A stretch of 8,451 nucleotides of DNA from Crocinitomicaceae bacterium (GTDB taxonomy: Bacteria > Bacteroidota > Bacteroidia > Flavobacteriales_D > Crocinitomicaceae): assembly GCA_030830385.1 (NCBI GenBank), contig JAURNA010000323.1:1-8451 (forward strand), read 5' to 3'. Under the pieces are notes generated by a model. It did not search any database and was not told where the DNA came from. It saw nothing but the letters and a program-made list of their open reading frames with translations. This document shows, in pieces, positions 1 to 6,022 of this stretch. The position numbers and the translations under genes were made by a program. How positions within the stretch are numbered: the first letter of the stretch is position 1; the number at the start of each line of letters is the position of its first letter.

Positions 1-1425
1 AAAGTGATCGACGAATACTTTTTGGCATGGGAAGGCGGAGAGCACTATGAAGAAAACTGGGGGACCGGAGGATTCAACACCGGAAATCGCGTTGTATTTG
101 TGAAAAAGCCCGGAGAGGTACAATCTGTTATCCGCGTTTCGTTCCCATTAAATATCAAGCCGTCTGACGACGACTACCTCAAGGTGCGATTGCTCAATAG
201 TATTTTGGGAGGATCAAACTTCGGATCGCGCCTGACGCAAAACCTTCGTGAAGACAAGGCATTCACATATGGTTGCTATTCTTCTGTTCGCATCACCGAA
301 AACGGAAGTTGGTTCAGCACAAACGGAAATTTCAGAAATGAAGTGACCGATAGTGCCATTACAGAAATCCTTTACGAAATAAAGCGCATCACGAATGAAT
401 ACGTGACCGATGAAGAGCTGGTACTGAGCAAATCGTCCATGGCAGGAGACTTCTCCAGATCACTGGAACGCCCATTTACAGTTGCACGCTTTGCTCTGAA
501 CGTAATCCGCAACGAGTTGGCCGAAGATTACTACCAGACATACCTCCAGCGTCTCGATGGCATTACAAAGGATGACATTCTCGAAATCGCACAGAAATAC
601 CTGCGTCCCAACAAATGCAACATCGTCGTTGTCGGAAATGAAGAGGTTATTGATCGAATTATGGTCTTCGATTCCGATGGTGAACTGGAAAAACTCGATG
701 CTTTTGGACAGCCGATTGTGGAGATGCAACCTTCCGATCTTACCGCGGATGAAATCCTGAACAATTACATCACTGCCGTTACGGGAATGACTCCCGGAAA
801 AACACTTGATAAAATGCTGAACAAGGTTGAATCGATGACGACCGTAACCAGAATGTCCATGGGAATGGTGTCCATGGAGATGACACGGATTTGGGCACGG
901 CCGAACATCCGTTGCCAAAAGTCTGAATTCGATGGAAATCTGATGAACAAATCCTACATGGACGATAATACAGGCTCTACCTTTACGACGTTAACCGGGG
1001 CGATTGAAATGGACGCGGTGGAAGTTGAAGCAGGTAAAAAAATGCGTGGCATGCTCCCGGAAGGCAATTACAACTCTTCCGGAATGATCTACGAAGTGCT
1101 CGGAATCGAGCGAAAAGAAGGTACGGATTGCTACGTAATCAAATCAAGTGATGGCCATAGCGAGATGTATGAGTATTACGACAAATCGACATTCTTAAAA
1201 ATTGCTCAGTTGAACATCGAGTCTACCGATGACGGCACACAGGATTATTATACGACCATGTCTGATTATGTCGGGTATGAAATCAAAAATGCCAAGGACA
1301 AAATCATCGCCGTGGTAAAATTTCCGAATGCCGTTACGTTGAGTACAGGACAGGCTCACTTCACGGGAGAAGTTGTGTCCAGAACTTTCAATGACGATAT
1401 CGATTTCGAGTCATACAAGAAATAA
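1..1425 (+). CDS. M16 (insulinase-like) peptidase fused to a C-terminal LolA-like domain, 5' partial
   Basis: The reading frame is open from the first base, so the N-terminus lies outside the window; 474 residues are visible. Residues about 1-225 match the second (C-terminal) M16 domain: the segment LLNSILGGSNFGSRLTQNLR followed by EDKAFTYG contains the conserved Arg and Tyr of non-catalytic M16 halves. The zinc motif HxxEH is not in the visible part and should lie upstream or in a partner subunit. Residues about 240-473 look like a LolA/outer-membrane-lipoprotein-sorting fold: a start ADEILNNYITAVTG, a strand-rich middle, the stretch YEVLGIERKEGTDCYVIKSS, and YYDKSTFLKI, where these proteins usually have a DxxTGL-type turn. 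By family knowledge this would be an exported, periplasmic or outer-membrane-associated protein. The substrate is unknown. A likely terminator follows, so the next gene appears to be a separate unit. Family assignment is firm; the LolA-like call rests on pattern resemblance. Confidence 0.88.
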   Translation, partial: KVIDEYFLAWEGGEHYEENWGTGGFNTGNRVVFVKKPGEVQSVIRVSFPLNIKPSDDDYLKVRLLNSILGGSNFGSRLTQNLREDKAFTYGCYSSVRITENGSWFSTNGNFRNEVTDSAITEILYEIKRITNEYVTDEELVLSKSSMAGDFSRSLERPFTVARFALNVIRNELAEDYYQTYLQRLDGITKDDILEIAQKYLRPNKCNIVVVGNEEVIDRIMVFDSDGELEKLDAFGQPIVEMQPSDLTADEILNNYITAVTGMTPGKTLDKMLNKVESMTTVTRMSMGMVSMEMTRIWARPNIRCQKSEFDGNLMNKSYMDDNTGSTFTTLTGAIEMDAVEVEAGKKMRGMLPEGNYNSSGMIYEVLGIERKEGTDCYVIKSSDGHSEMYEYYDKSTFLKIAQLNIESTDDGTQDYYTTMSDYVGYEIKNAKDKIIAVVKFPNAVTLSTGQAHFTGEVVSRTFNDDIDFESYKK

Positions 1426-1446
1426 TAAATATCTGTGGAATCCAGC

Positions 1447-1486
1447 CGTTATTCGCTGTAAAAACGTGAATAAACGACTTTTTTTT
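1447..1486 (+). terminator. Probable intrinsic terminator after the M16 peptidase gene
   Basis: CGTTATTC (1447-1454) pairs with GAATAAACG (1468-1476) with one bulged A, leaving a 13-nt loop. A run of eight T residues follows (1479-1486). The stem is AT-rich and therefore weak, but the position, 22 bp after the stop codon and just before a new gene, fits a rho-independent terminator. Confidence 0.5.
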
Positions 1487-1521
1487 CAGCGTTTCCCGGA
1501 AATTTTTCGTATATTAAAGAC

Positions 1522-2322
1522 ATGCGTGCATTACTCCTCTTACTCACTGTGTCCGCATATGCTACTGCGTTTGGACAGGTCGAAATGGTGTCGTTGTATT
1601 TCAATGACAGTGGAATGGAATTGACCGGACATTCCCAGCAACAATTGCACAACATCGTTTGCGTCAGCGAATCTCAGTATTTACAGGTGATTGAGGTCAA
1701 TTCATTTCATCCTGCTGGTGTGCCCCACTCCGAAAAGCAAGCCAGTCAGGTTATCGAAAAATTGAGTTCGTCTTCAGCTGAAGCAACCATAAACGGTTAT
1801 GGTTCACAGCGAATTCCCGTCAACTTCCAGCCTATCAACTGGACACGCGTAGACGTTTATTATTCCCTGAAGGGCCCCAGGCCTGTCGAAAATCCGGTCA
1901 TCGAAGAGGTCGTCGAAGTAACTCTGGAACCGGAACCGGTGATGGAAAACGTTCGTACAATCGAACCCAAACCCAAACAAATTGCGCGCGATTCCCAATA
2001 CGGCATTCGCCTCAATATTCAATTCAAAGAAGGAACCAGCAAAATGATCAAATCTTCGGAACCTGCACTTCAGGTGCTTTGCGATACGCTCAACAACAGT
2101 CCGGATTTGAATGTTCACATTCGGGGTCACGTATGCTGCGGTCACAACCAGCGCATCAGTCGAAATCGCGCCAGGGCAGTGTACAAATCCCTGAAAAAGA
2201 GCGGCATTTGCCCCACACGACTGACCTTCGCAGGATACAGCAACCGAATACCCCTGATTACTCCGGAAAAAACGCATCACGACCGTGAGAAAAACCGTCG
2301 CGTCGACATTATCTTCGAATGA
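1522..2322 (+). CDS. Exported OmpA-like protein of the GHVCCG type (266 aa)
   Basis: Residues 1-19 form a signal peptide (basic start, LLLLL core, AFGQ near the cleavage site). Residues about 160-266 are an OmpA C-terminal-like domain: IQFKEGTSKM, then RGHVCCG (201-207), RISRNRARAVYKSL, GYSNRIPL and NRRVDIIF (258-265). This fold normally binds peptidoglycan in the periplasm. The canonical GHTDxxG is replaced by GHVCCG, so Cys205 stands where the diaminopimelate-binding Asp normally is, while the Arg in the RA helix is kept. Residues about 20-116 look like a second, degenerate copy of the same fold (SLYFNDSGMEL at the start, INWTRVDVYY at the end). A Pro/Glu-rich linker (about 117-155) joins the two. 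There is no beta-barrel or lipobox. The start ATG is preceded by an AT-rich stretch (TATATTAA, 1510-1517) and no Shine-Dalgarno site. A paralogue follows 13 bp downstream. Confidence 0.88.
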   Translation: MRALLLLLTVSAYATAFGQVEMVSLYFNDSGMELTGHSQQQLHNIVCVSESQYLQVIEVNSFHPAGVPHSEKQASQVIEKLSSSSAEATINGYGSQRIPVNFQPINWTRVDVYYSLKGPRPVENPVIEEVVEVTLEPEPVMENVRTIEPKPKQIARDSQYGIRLNIQFKEGTSKMIKSSEPALQVLCDTLNNSPDLNVHIRGHVCCGHNQRISRNRARAVYKSLKKSGICPTRLTFAGYSNRIPLITPEKTHHDREKNRRVDIIFE

Positions 2323-2323
2323 T

Positions 2324-2331
2324 TAGTTTTG
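2324..2331 (+). promoter_or_regulatory. Candidate -7 promoter element between the two OmpA-like genes
   Basis: TAGTTTTG fits the Bacteroidota -7 consensus TAnnTTTG exactly and lies in the 13-bp gap between the genes. No TTTG-like -33 box is seen at the usual spacing. If used, transcription would begin near 2338, so the second gene might start at the internal ATG at 2351. Confidence 0.3.
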
Positions 2332-2335
2332 TAGC

Positions 2336-2743
2336 ATGCAGCGCCGGCGAATGCTATTCTTCTTTTCCATTTTCATGAACTTTTCTGTCTTTGCCCTGAA
2401 AGATACGACCTATGTGCACGATTTCGTGTTGCTCTACGAAGGCGCGAATGTTCATTTCGATCTGCACTATCAATATCGCCTGGAAGCATTCATTGAATTT
2501 TTGAAAAAAAATGAACACGTAAACGCTCATGTAAGGGGGCATGTATGCTGCGGTCCCGGTAAAAGGCTATCCCGAAGAAGGGCGCGCAAAATGTACAAAT
2601 TCATCCTTGCCCATGGAATAGCGAAGGAGCGCCTTTCCTATCGTGGATACAGCAACAACGCACCGGCCGTATCTCCGGAAAAAGAAGACGAAGACGAGGC
2701 CCGAAATCGCCGCGTTGATTTTGAGTTGACAGAACGCCTGTAG
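2336..2743 (+). CDS. Short exported OmpA-like protein of the GHVCCG type (135 aa)
   Basis: This is a minimal OmpA C-terminal-like protein: a signal peptide (basic QRRR, then MLFFFSIFMNFSVFA) followed directly by one domain. Landmarks are VLLYEGANVHFD, HVRGHVCCG (65-73), RLSRRRARKMYKFI, GYSNNAPAVSPEK and NRRVDFEL (124-131). It aligns with the C-terminal domain of the preceding gene, sharing GHVCCG, GYSN, PEK and NRRVD. At DNA level the 13-mer GTATGCTGCGGTC occurs in both (2131-2143 and 2543-2555), so the two are tandem paralogues. The loop after GHVCCG is shorter than in classical OmpA, and Cys71 occupies the position of the diaminopimelate-binding Asp. Likely periplasmic and envelope-associated. 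No lipobox, barrel or extra domain is present. The start is taken as ATG 2336; ATG 2351 is a plausible alternative that still leaves a signal peptide. A small hairpin (2734-2747) covers the stop codon. Confidence 0.88.
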   Translation: MQRRRMLFFFSIFMNFSVFALKDTTYVHDFVLLYEGANVHFDLHYQYRLEAFIEFLKKNEHVNAHVRGHVCCGPGKRLSRRRARKMYKFILAHGIAKERLSYRGYSNNAPAVSPEKEDEDEARNRRVDFELTERL

Positions 2744-2747
2744 GCGT
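2734..2747 (+). repeat. Small inverted repeat over the stop codon of the second OmpA-like gene
   Basis: ACGCC (2734-2738) and GGCGT (2743-2747) form a perfect 5-bp GC-rich stem with the loop TGTA. The TAG stop (2741-2743) lies within it. No T-run follows, so a terminator is not claimed. Confidence 0.3.
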
Positions 2748-2793
2748 GTAGCAAATCAGACAAATCGCTATTTTTACGTTTAAACAATGATGC

Positions 2794-3480
2794 ATGGCCC
2801 AGATTCAAACTTCCAACTTTGACTTCCTCAAAAAACTCGAAGCAAACAATGACCGGGATTGGTTCGGCGACAACAAATCCTGGTATCAGGCTGAACATGA
2901 AAATGCCATCGAATTCGCGGATGAAGTCCTTCGTCTTCTGAATTCACACGATAAAATCGAAACACCGTCGGGAAAGAAAAGTTTGTTTCGTATTTATCGG
3001 GATGTTCGGTTTTCAAAGGACAAATCTCCGTATAAAATTCATTGGAGCGGAGGTTTTCATCGTGCGGGCAAGCTCCGGCGGGGAGGCTATTATTTTCACC
3101 TACAGCCCGGAGGCAACTCTTTTATCGGGGGAGGATTCTGGGCACCGAACAAGGAAGACCTTCAGCGAATTCGGGAGGCCATCGCTGCTGATCCAGATGA
3201 AATGCGCGATTTGATCACAGCTCCTGATTTTATCAAAACCTTCGGAGAATTGGAGGGAGAGAAACTGAAAACCGCCCCGAAAGGATTTTCGAAAGATCAT
3301 CCGGCGCTTGATTTGCTCCGTTACAAGCAATTCATCATGGGAACGAATTTTAGCGATAAAGAAGTCCTTGCTCCGGATTTTGCAAAAAAAGCCGATGCGA
3401 CCTTCAGGGCGATGCGACCATTTTTCGACTATATGAGCGACGTGCTCACGACAGATGCCAACGGTGCGCCCCTCTTTTAG
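2794..3480 (+). CDS. DUF2461 / TIGR02453 family protein (228 aa)
   Basis: Family hallmarks are all visible: an N-terminal FDFLKKLEANNDRDWF segment (residues 9-24), the signature RIYRDVRFSKDKSPYK (66-81), a glycine- and tyrosine-rich strand GGYYFHLQPGG (97-107), IGGGFW (111-116) and APKGF (161-165). The length matches the usual 215-230 residues. There is no signal peptide or membrane segment, so the protein is probably cytoplasmic. The family is widespread in bacteria and has no established biochemical function that I can assign. The ATG at 2794 is used because the two closer-set ATGs at 2787 and 2790 are in another frame. The sequence TATTTTTA (2769-2776) is one base from the TAnnTTTG -7 consensus, so the gene may have its own promoter, although the gap to the OmpA-like gene is only 50 bp. 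Two small hairpins follow the stop codon. Confidence 0.9.
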   Translation: MAQIQTSNFDFLKKLEANNDRDWFGDNKSWYQAEHENAIEFADEVLRLLNSHDKIETPSGKKSLFRIYRDVRFSKDKSPYKIHWSGGFHRAGKLRRGGYYFHLQPGGNSFIGGGFWAPNKEDLQRIREAIAADPDEMRDLITAPDFIKTFGELEGEKLKTAPKGFSKDHPALDLLRYKQFIMGTNFSDKEVLAPDFAKKADATFRAMRPFFDYMSDVLTTDANGAPLF

Positions 3481-3523
3481 CAGGAGAAGCCATTGCTGCT
3501 AATCTGGCTCATCGTTGGATGAG
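3477..3523 (+). repeat. Two adjacent stem-loops after the DUF2461 gene
   Basis: TTAGCAG (3477-3483, containing the stop codon) pairs perfectly with CTGCTAA (3496-3502). Directly after it, CTCATC (3508-3513) pairs with GATGAG (3518-3523) around the loop GTTG. Neither is followed by a T-run. They probably mark a structured mRNA 3' end rather than a classical terminator. Confidence 0.35.
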
Positions 3524-3698
3524 AAAGAGAATACGATGGAAACCATTCTTCATTCCTTGCATCCCGGATTTCCTCTTTTCCAGTACTCAATGCACTCGCG
3601 ATCGAGGAGGTCACCATTTCAATTCCGCTATATGCCGCATGCGAGGAACCCCTGTTATTCCGGTTGTCTGCCGTTTCTTCGACAAATGATGCGCGAAA

Positions 3699-3706
3699 TA
3701 CGTTTG
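3699..3706 (+). promoter_or_regulatory. Candidate -7 element for the two-component operon
   Basis: TACGTTTG fits TAnnTTTG exactly. A partial -33-like TTTC begins at 3674, giving a 21-bp spacer. If active, the transcript would start near 3713 and carry a leader of about 165 nt before the kinase start codon. Confidence 0.3.
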
Positions 3707-3719
3707 GAGAAAGCCGAAC

Positions 3720-3749
3720 AAAATCCTTTCTTTGTTCTAACAGGATTTT
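3720..3749 (+). repeat. 8-bp inverted repeat, possible leader hairpin
   Basis: AAAATCCT (3720-3727) and AGGATTTT (3742-3749) are perfect reverse complements separated by 14 nt. The element lies just downstream of the putative -7 box, so it would form near the 5' end of a kinase-operon leader. It could instead be a weak AT-rich terminator for the DUF2461 transcript. Confidence 0.3.
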
Positions 3750-3878
3750 AATTAATCACGCACAGACATTGTTTGTAGGTATCTTAGGGAAGTTTAGATC
3801 GCAGAGTGAAGAAGACCATCTATGGAATCTTCATTCGGCTCTTAACACTCACGTGAACCTCGGCTACACGCTATTACT

Positions 3879-4664
3879 ATGAATGAGAGTTCGGAAATCA
3901 GTATCATATTTATGCTTGTAATAGTAAGTATACTGGTACTTGCCGTACTCATCGCAGTGCTTATAATCGTGTACCAGCGCCGCATGTATACCAGGAAGCA
4001 AGAAATCAGCGAACGGGAACTAGCCAGTCAAAAACAACTAACGGATGCGTTGATACTTGACCGCGAAAAAGAACAGAAGCGCATCGCCCAGGAATTACAT
4101 GACGGAATCGGGTCTGCGCTCACTGCATTAAAAATGGCCACACTACGGATGAAGATCCAAAAGAAAGACAAAAACTGGATCGACGAAACCGTTCGTATGA
4201 TCAGCTCGGATGTGCGCAAAATCTCGAATGAACTCATGCCTTCCATTCTGGAAAACATGGGACTTCGTAATACACTTGAAACCTTAATTAAAAGGCTCAA
4301 CCCATCTTCTGAAATTCAATTCTCCTTCGGCGGTAACCTACCTGAGCATACGACATTTGGAGAAGAACGCGAACTTGCCCTCTATCGCATTGTGCAAGAA
4401 TTGCTCAATAACATCATAAAATATGCCGAAGCAACTACCGTATCCGTCAATTGCAAACTCACTGACCGTTTATTTCAGATTCAAATTGAAGATAATGGAC
4501 GCGGATTTGTACCTTCGTCAAAAGAATTTGACAAACCGGGGTCACTCGGCTTGAAGAATATTAAGAGTCGTATTCAACAGATAAACGGAAGAATAGAATA
4601 CCAACCGCGAAAACACAAAGGAACACTAGTAACTATTGAAATAAGACTCCATGAGAAAGATTAA
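3879..4664 (+). CDS. NarL-type sensor histidine kinase with a single membrane helix (261 aa)
   Basis: Residues 7-31 form one hydrophobic helix, leaving only about six residues outside the membrane, and are followed by a basic, helical linker (33-67). The HisKA_3 dimerisation domain carries the phosphoacceptor His74 in QELHDGIGSALTALK. The HATPase_c domain shows the N-box QELLNN (173-178), the G1 motif EDNGRGF (204-210) and the G2 region GSLGLKNI (221-228). All kinase residues needed are present, so it should autophosphorylate and pass phosphate to the regulator encoded next. There is no PAS, TPR, 7TM or periplasmic sensor domain, so the signal is probably read in the membrane or supplied by a partner protein. 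The ATG at 3879 follows an in-frame stop at 3843 with no other ATG between. No Shine-Dalgarno site is seen, as is usual in Bacteroidota. The 3' end overlaps the regulator gene by 14 bp, indicating one transcript and likely translational coupling. Confidence 0.95.
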   Translation: MNESSEISIIFMLVIVSILVLAVLIAVLIIVYQRRMYTRKQEISERELASQKQLTDALILDREKEQKRIAQELHDGIGSALTALKMATLRMKIQKKDKNWIDETVRMISSDVRKISNELMPSILENMGLRNTLETLIKRLNPSSEIQFSFGGNLPEHTTFGEERELALYRIVQELLNNIIKYAEATTVSVNCKLTDRLFQIQIEDNGRGFVPSSKEFDKPGSLGLKNIKSRIQQINGRIEYQPRKHKGTLVTIEIRLHEKD

Positions 4665-5307
4665 AGTAGCCATTGCAGAAGATCAGGAAATTTTCCGATC
4701 GGGATTGGGATATTTACTCAGCAGCTTCCAAGGCGTCGACGTAGTTATCAGGGCGGAGAATGGAAAGACCCTGTGCGATCATCCCGATATAGAAGAAATT
4801 CAAATTGCCGTTTTGGATTACAAGATGCCAATTATGGGAGGAATCGAAACCAGCAACGCCCTGCGTGAACGATATCCCGACCTAAAGATCATTATCCTTT
4901 CTATGTTCGACGATGAAAATTTCGTAGAGCAGGCCATTGAAAACGGTGCCAATGCCTACCTGTCGAAAGATGACGATCTGGAAGAACTCGAAATGGCGTT
5001 CCAGGCTGTTCTGGACAATGAATATTATTTCAACGATCGCATCAGTAAGCTGTTCATAAAGTCAATGATGGGGAAAGGCAAAATTTCGCCAACTTTTGTA
5101 TCGAACAGCTTGAGCTTCACGCAAACCGAAATCGCCATTCTCGACCTCATGTCGAAAGAATATACTACTCAGGAAATTGCGGACGAGTTGTACAGAAGCA
5201 CACGGACAATTGACAAGCATCGGAGTGAGATGATGAAAAAGACGGGAACAAAGAATTCCATTGGTCTGATTATGTACGGGATAAAGAAAGGATTGATTAA
5301 GCCCTAA
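4651..5307 (+). CDS. NarL/FixJ-type response regulator with LuxR DNA-binding domain (218 aa)
   Basis: The receiver domain (about 3-120) has the acidic pair Glu10-Asp11, the phosphoacceptor Asp56 in VLDYKMP, Ser84 at the switch position and Lys106 in YLSKD. All active-site residues are thus intact. The C-terminal LuxR-type helix-turn-helix (about 150-215) contains SFTQTEIAILDLMSKE, TTQEIADELYRSTRTIDKHR and the trailing helix ending KKGLI. It is expected to bind DNA as a phosphorylation-dependent dimer and act in the cytoplasm. The start codon lies inside the last codons of the kinase gene, in another frame, so the two are coupled and very probably cognate. Target genes cannot be read from the window. 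The hairpin-rich DNA on both sides would be a reasonable place to look for an autoregulatory site, but I see no clear repeated operator. A hairpin 33 bp after the stop probably ends the transcript. Confidence 0.95.
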   Translation: MRKIKVAIAEDQEIFRSGLGYLLSSFQGVDVVIRAENGKTLCDHPDIEEIQIAVLDYKMPIMGGIETSNALRERYPDLKIIILSMFDDENFVEQAIENGANAYLSKDDDLEELEMAFQAVLDNEYYFNDRISKLFIKSMMGKGKISPTFVSNSLSFTQTEIAILDLMSKEYTTQEIADELYRSTRTIDKHRSEMMKKTGTKNSIGLIMYGIKKGLIKP

Positions 5308-5332
5308 CGTCATGAATCATTCAACCCATCGT

Positions 5333-5372
5333 AAAAAATAAGCCCGGAGCAGATACTATCCTCTCCGGGCTT
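5333..5372 (+). terminator. Strong hairpin after the response regulator, possibly bidirectional terminator
   Basis: AAGCCCGGAG (5340-5349) and CTCCGGGCTT (5363-5372) form a perfect 10-bp stem with a 13-nt loop. On the + strand an A-run precedes it but only TT ends it. Read on the - strand it is followed by ATTTTTT, so it is the better terminator in that direction. Confidence 0.65.
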
Positions 5373-5537
5373 GCTACTACTAGAAACGATTCGCCCATTT
5401 AAGGGGGAATCAACGAAAACTTAATTTCTTCCTATGAAGAAAACTAAGACTCTCCAACAAAAATAAAGGTAAGGTTCTGATACAGCCTGTGCAATACGGA
5501 AAATACGAGTTATAGCTACGGAGTATTGCATTTTTTT
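5373..5537 (+). ncRNA. Candidate structured small RNA between two terminator-like hairpins
   Basis: There is no credible coding frame here, but there are three inverted repeats in 150 bases. ATTCGCCC/GGGGGAAT (5389-5396/5403-5410) pairs with one mismatch. TTTCTTC/GAAGAAA (5425-5431/5436-5442) is perfect with a CTAT loop, flanked by CTTA and TAAG that can extend it. TGCAATAC/GTATTGCA (5490-5497/5523-5530) is a perfect stem with a 25-nt loop, followed by seven T residues. The last has the layout of a rho-independent terminator. Since the response regulator already has a hairpin at 5340-5372, this second one suggests a separate short transcript. No known RNA family (tmRNA, 6S, SRP, RNase P) is recognised and no clear promoter is visible, so this could also be an unusually long 3' untranslated region. 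Confidence 0.35.
5490..5537 (+). terminator. Hairpin with T7 tail, candidate intrinsic terminator
   Basis: The perfect 8-bp stem TGCAATAC (5490-5497) / GTATTGCA (5523-5530) is directly followed by TTTTTTT (5531-5537). The 25-nt loop is large, which weakens the call. It points to + strand transcription reaching this point. Confidence 0.5.
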
Positions 5538-5573
5538 CGGTGTTCCGTAGGCCGTACTTTGCGATTATCACTT

Positions 5574-5884
5574 CGGAATCCCGAACTATTTTTTATCAAA
5601 AAACACCTGCTAATGGAAATGCTTCTCCAAGGTGATATCTCTCTTTACATCAAGAGAATAGCAGCTGAGCAGCCAATCTTCGGATCGTTTTTCCTTTTGT
5701 CGTGTATCCATCGTTCCGAAACGCAACCGTTCTTCATTACCGTGAATTGATCCGAGTTGAGTTCAGATCCGAATGGATTCATTTCTACCGATCCAATGCT
5801 GTGTATGAATCATTTCGCCCATGTGGAGACGTAAAGTGGAATCGATCATCCAACTTTTCCAATCGCAGGAATCACAAAAAATAA
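5574..5884 (+). pseudogene. Possible decayed small gene in two frames
   Basis: One frame around 5610-5747 reads LLQGDISLYIKRI and ends FFITVN at a TGA (5748-5750). An overlapping frame (5702-5884) reads LHYRELIRVEFRSEWIHFYR and ends NRRNHKK. The first part recalls the pattern (V/L)-x-x-G-x-hydrophobic-S-L-x-x-K-R seen in small exported Bacteroidota proteins of unknown function, and the second could be its continuation after a frameshift near 5735-5750. There is no signal peptide or strong start. This is a weak pattern impression, and non-coding DNA is at least as likely. Confidence 0.15.
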
Positions 5885-5917
5885 GATGCCCCTCCTCACC
5901 AACATGCTTACAATCTG

Positions 5918-5945
5918 TGACACAACGTTTGTGAAACGTGCGTCA
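5918..5945. repeat. Imperfect 28-nt inverted repeat
   Basis: TGAC (5918-5921) pairs with GTCA (5942-5945). After a mismatch, CA and CGTTT pair with AAACG and TG around a GTG loop, with one bulged A: 11 pairs in all. No T-run follows on either strand. Its role is unknown. Confidence 0.35.
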
Positions 5946-6022
5946 TTCCGGCAGCCCTTGCAATGCGTGTGCATAAACGCCCTAAGAGATTGTGTTCGAA
6001 CAGGAAATCCCGGTGATGGTTT

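Larger units (their letters stand above)
3524..3878. other. Gene-poor gap upstream of the two-component pair
   Basis: I see no convincing gene in this stretch. The open frames present (up to about 78 codons) have no recognisable motif, domain or signal peptide. The only candidate signals are a -7-like element at 3699-3706 and an inverted repeat at 3720-3749, listed separately. An in-frame TAA at 3843-3845 stops the kinase gene from extending farther upstream. Confidence 0.5.

Noticed and set aside
460..918. A 152-codon open frame on the - strand inside the M16 gene
   Set aside because: It lies wholly within a clear coding region, has a His/Cys-rich biased composition and no domain; it is an antisense shadow.
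1804..2280. A 158-codon - strand frame inside the first OmpA-like gene
   Set aside because: It is fully antisense to a well-supported gene and has no recognisable motif.
5434..5466. Tiny frame encoding MKKTKTLQQK
   Set aside because: It is only 10 residues, has no peptide-precursor features, and lies across the arm of a hairpin; probably chance.
5990..6010. GTTCGAA resembling a tRNA T-loop
   Set aside because: The flanking bases do not form the required T-stem, and no acceptor, D or anticodon arms can be drawn around it.
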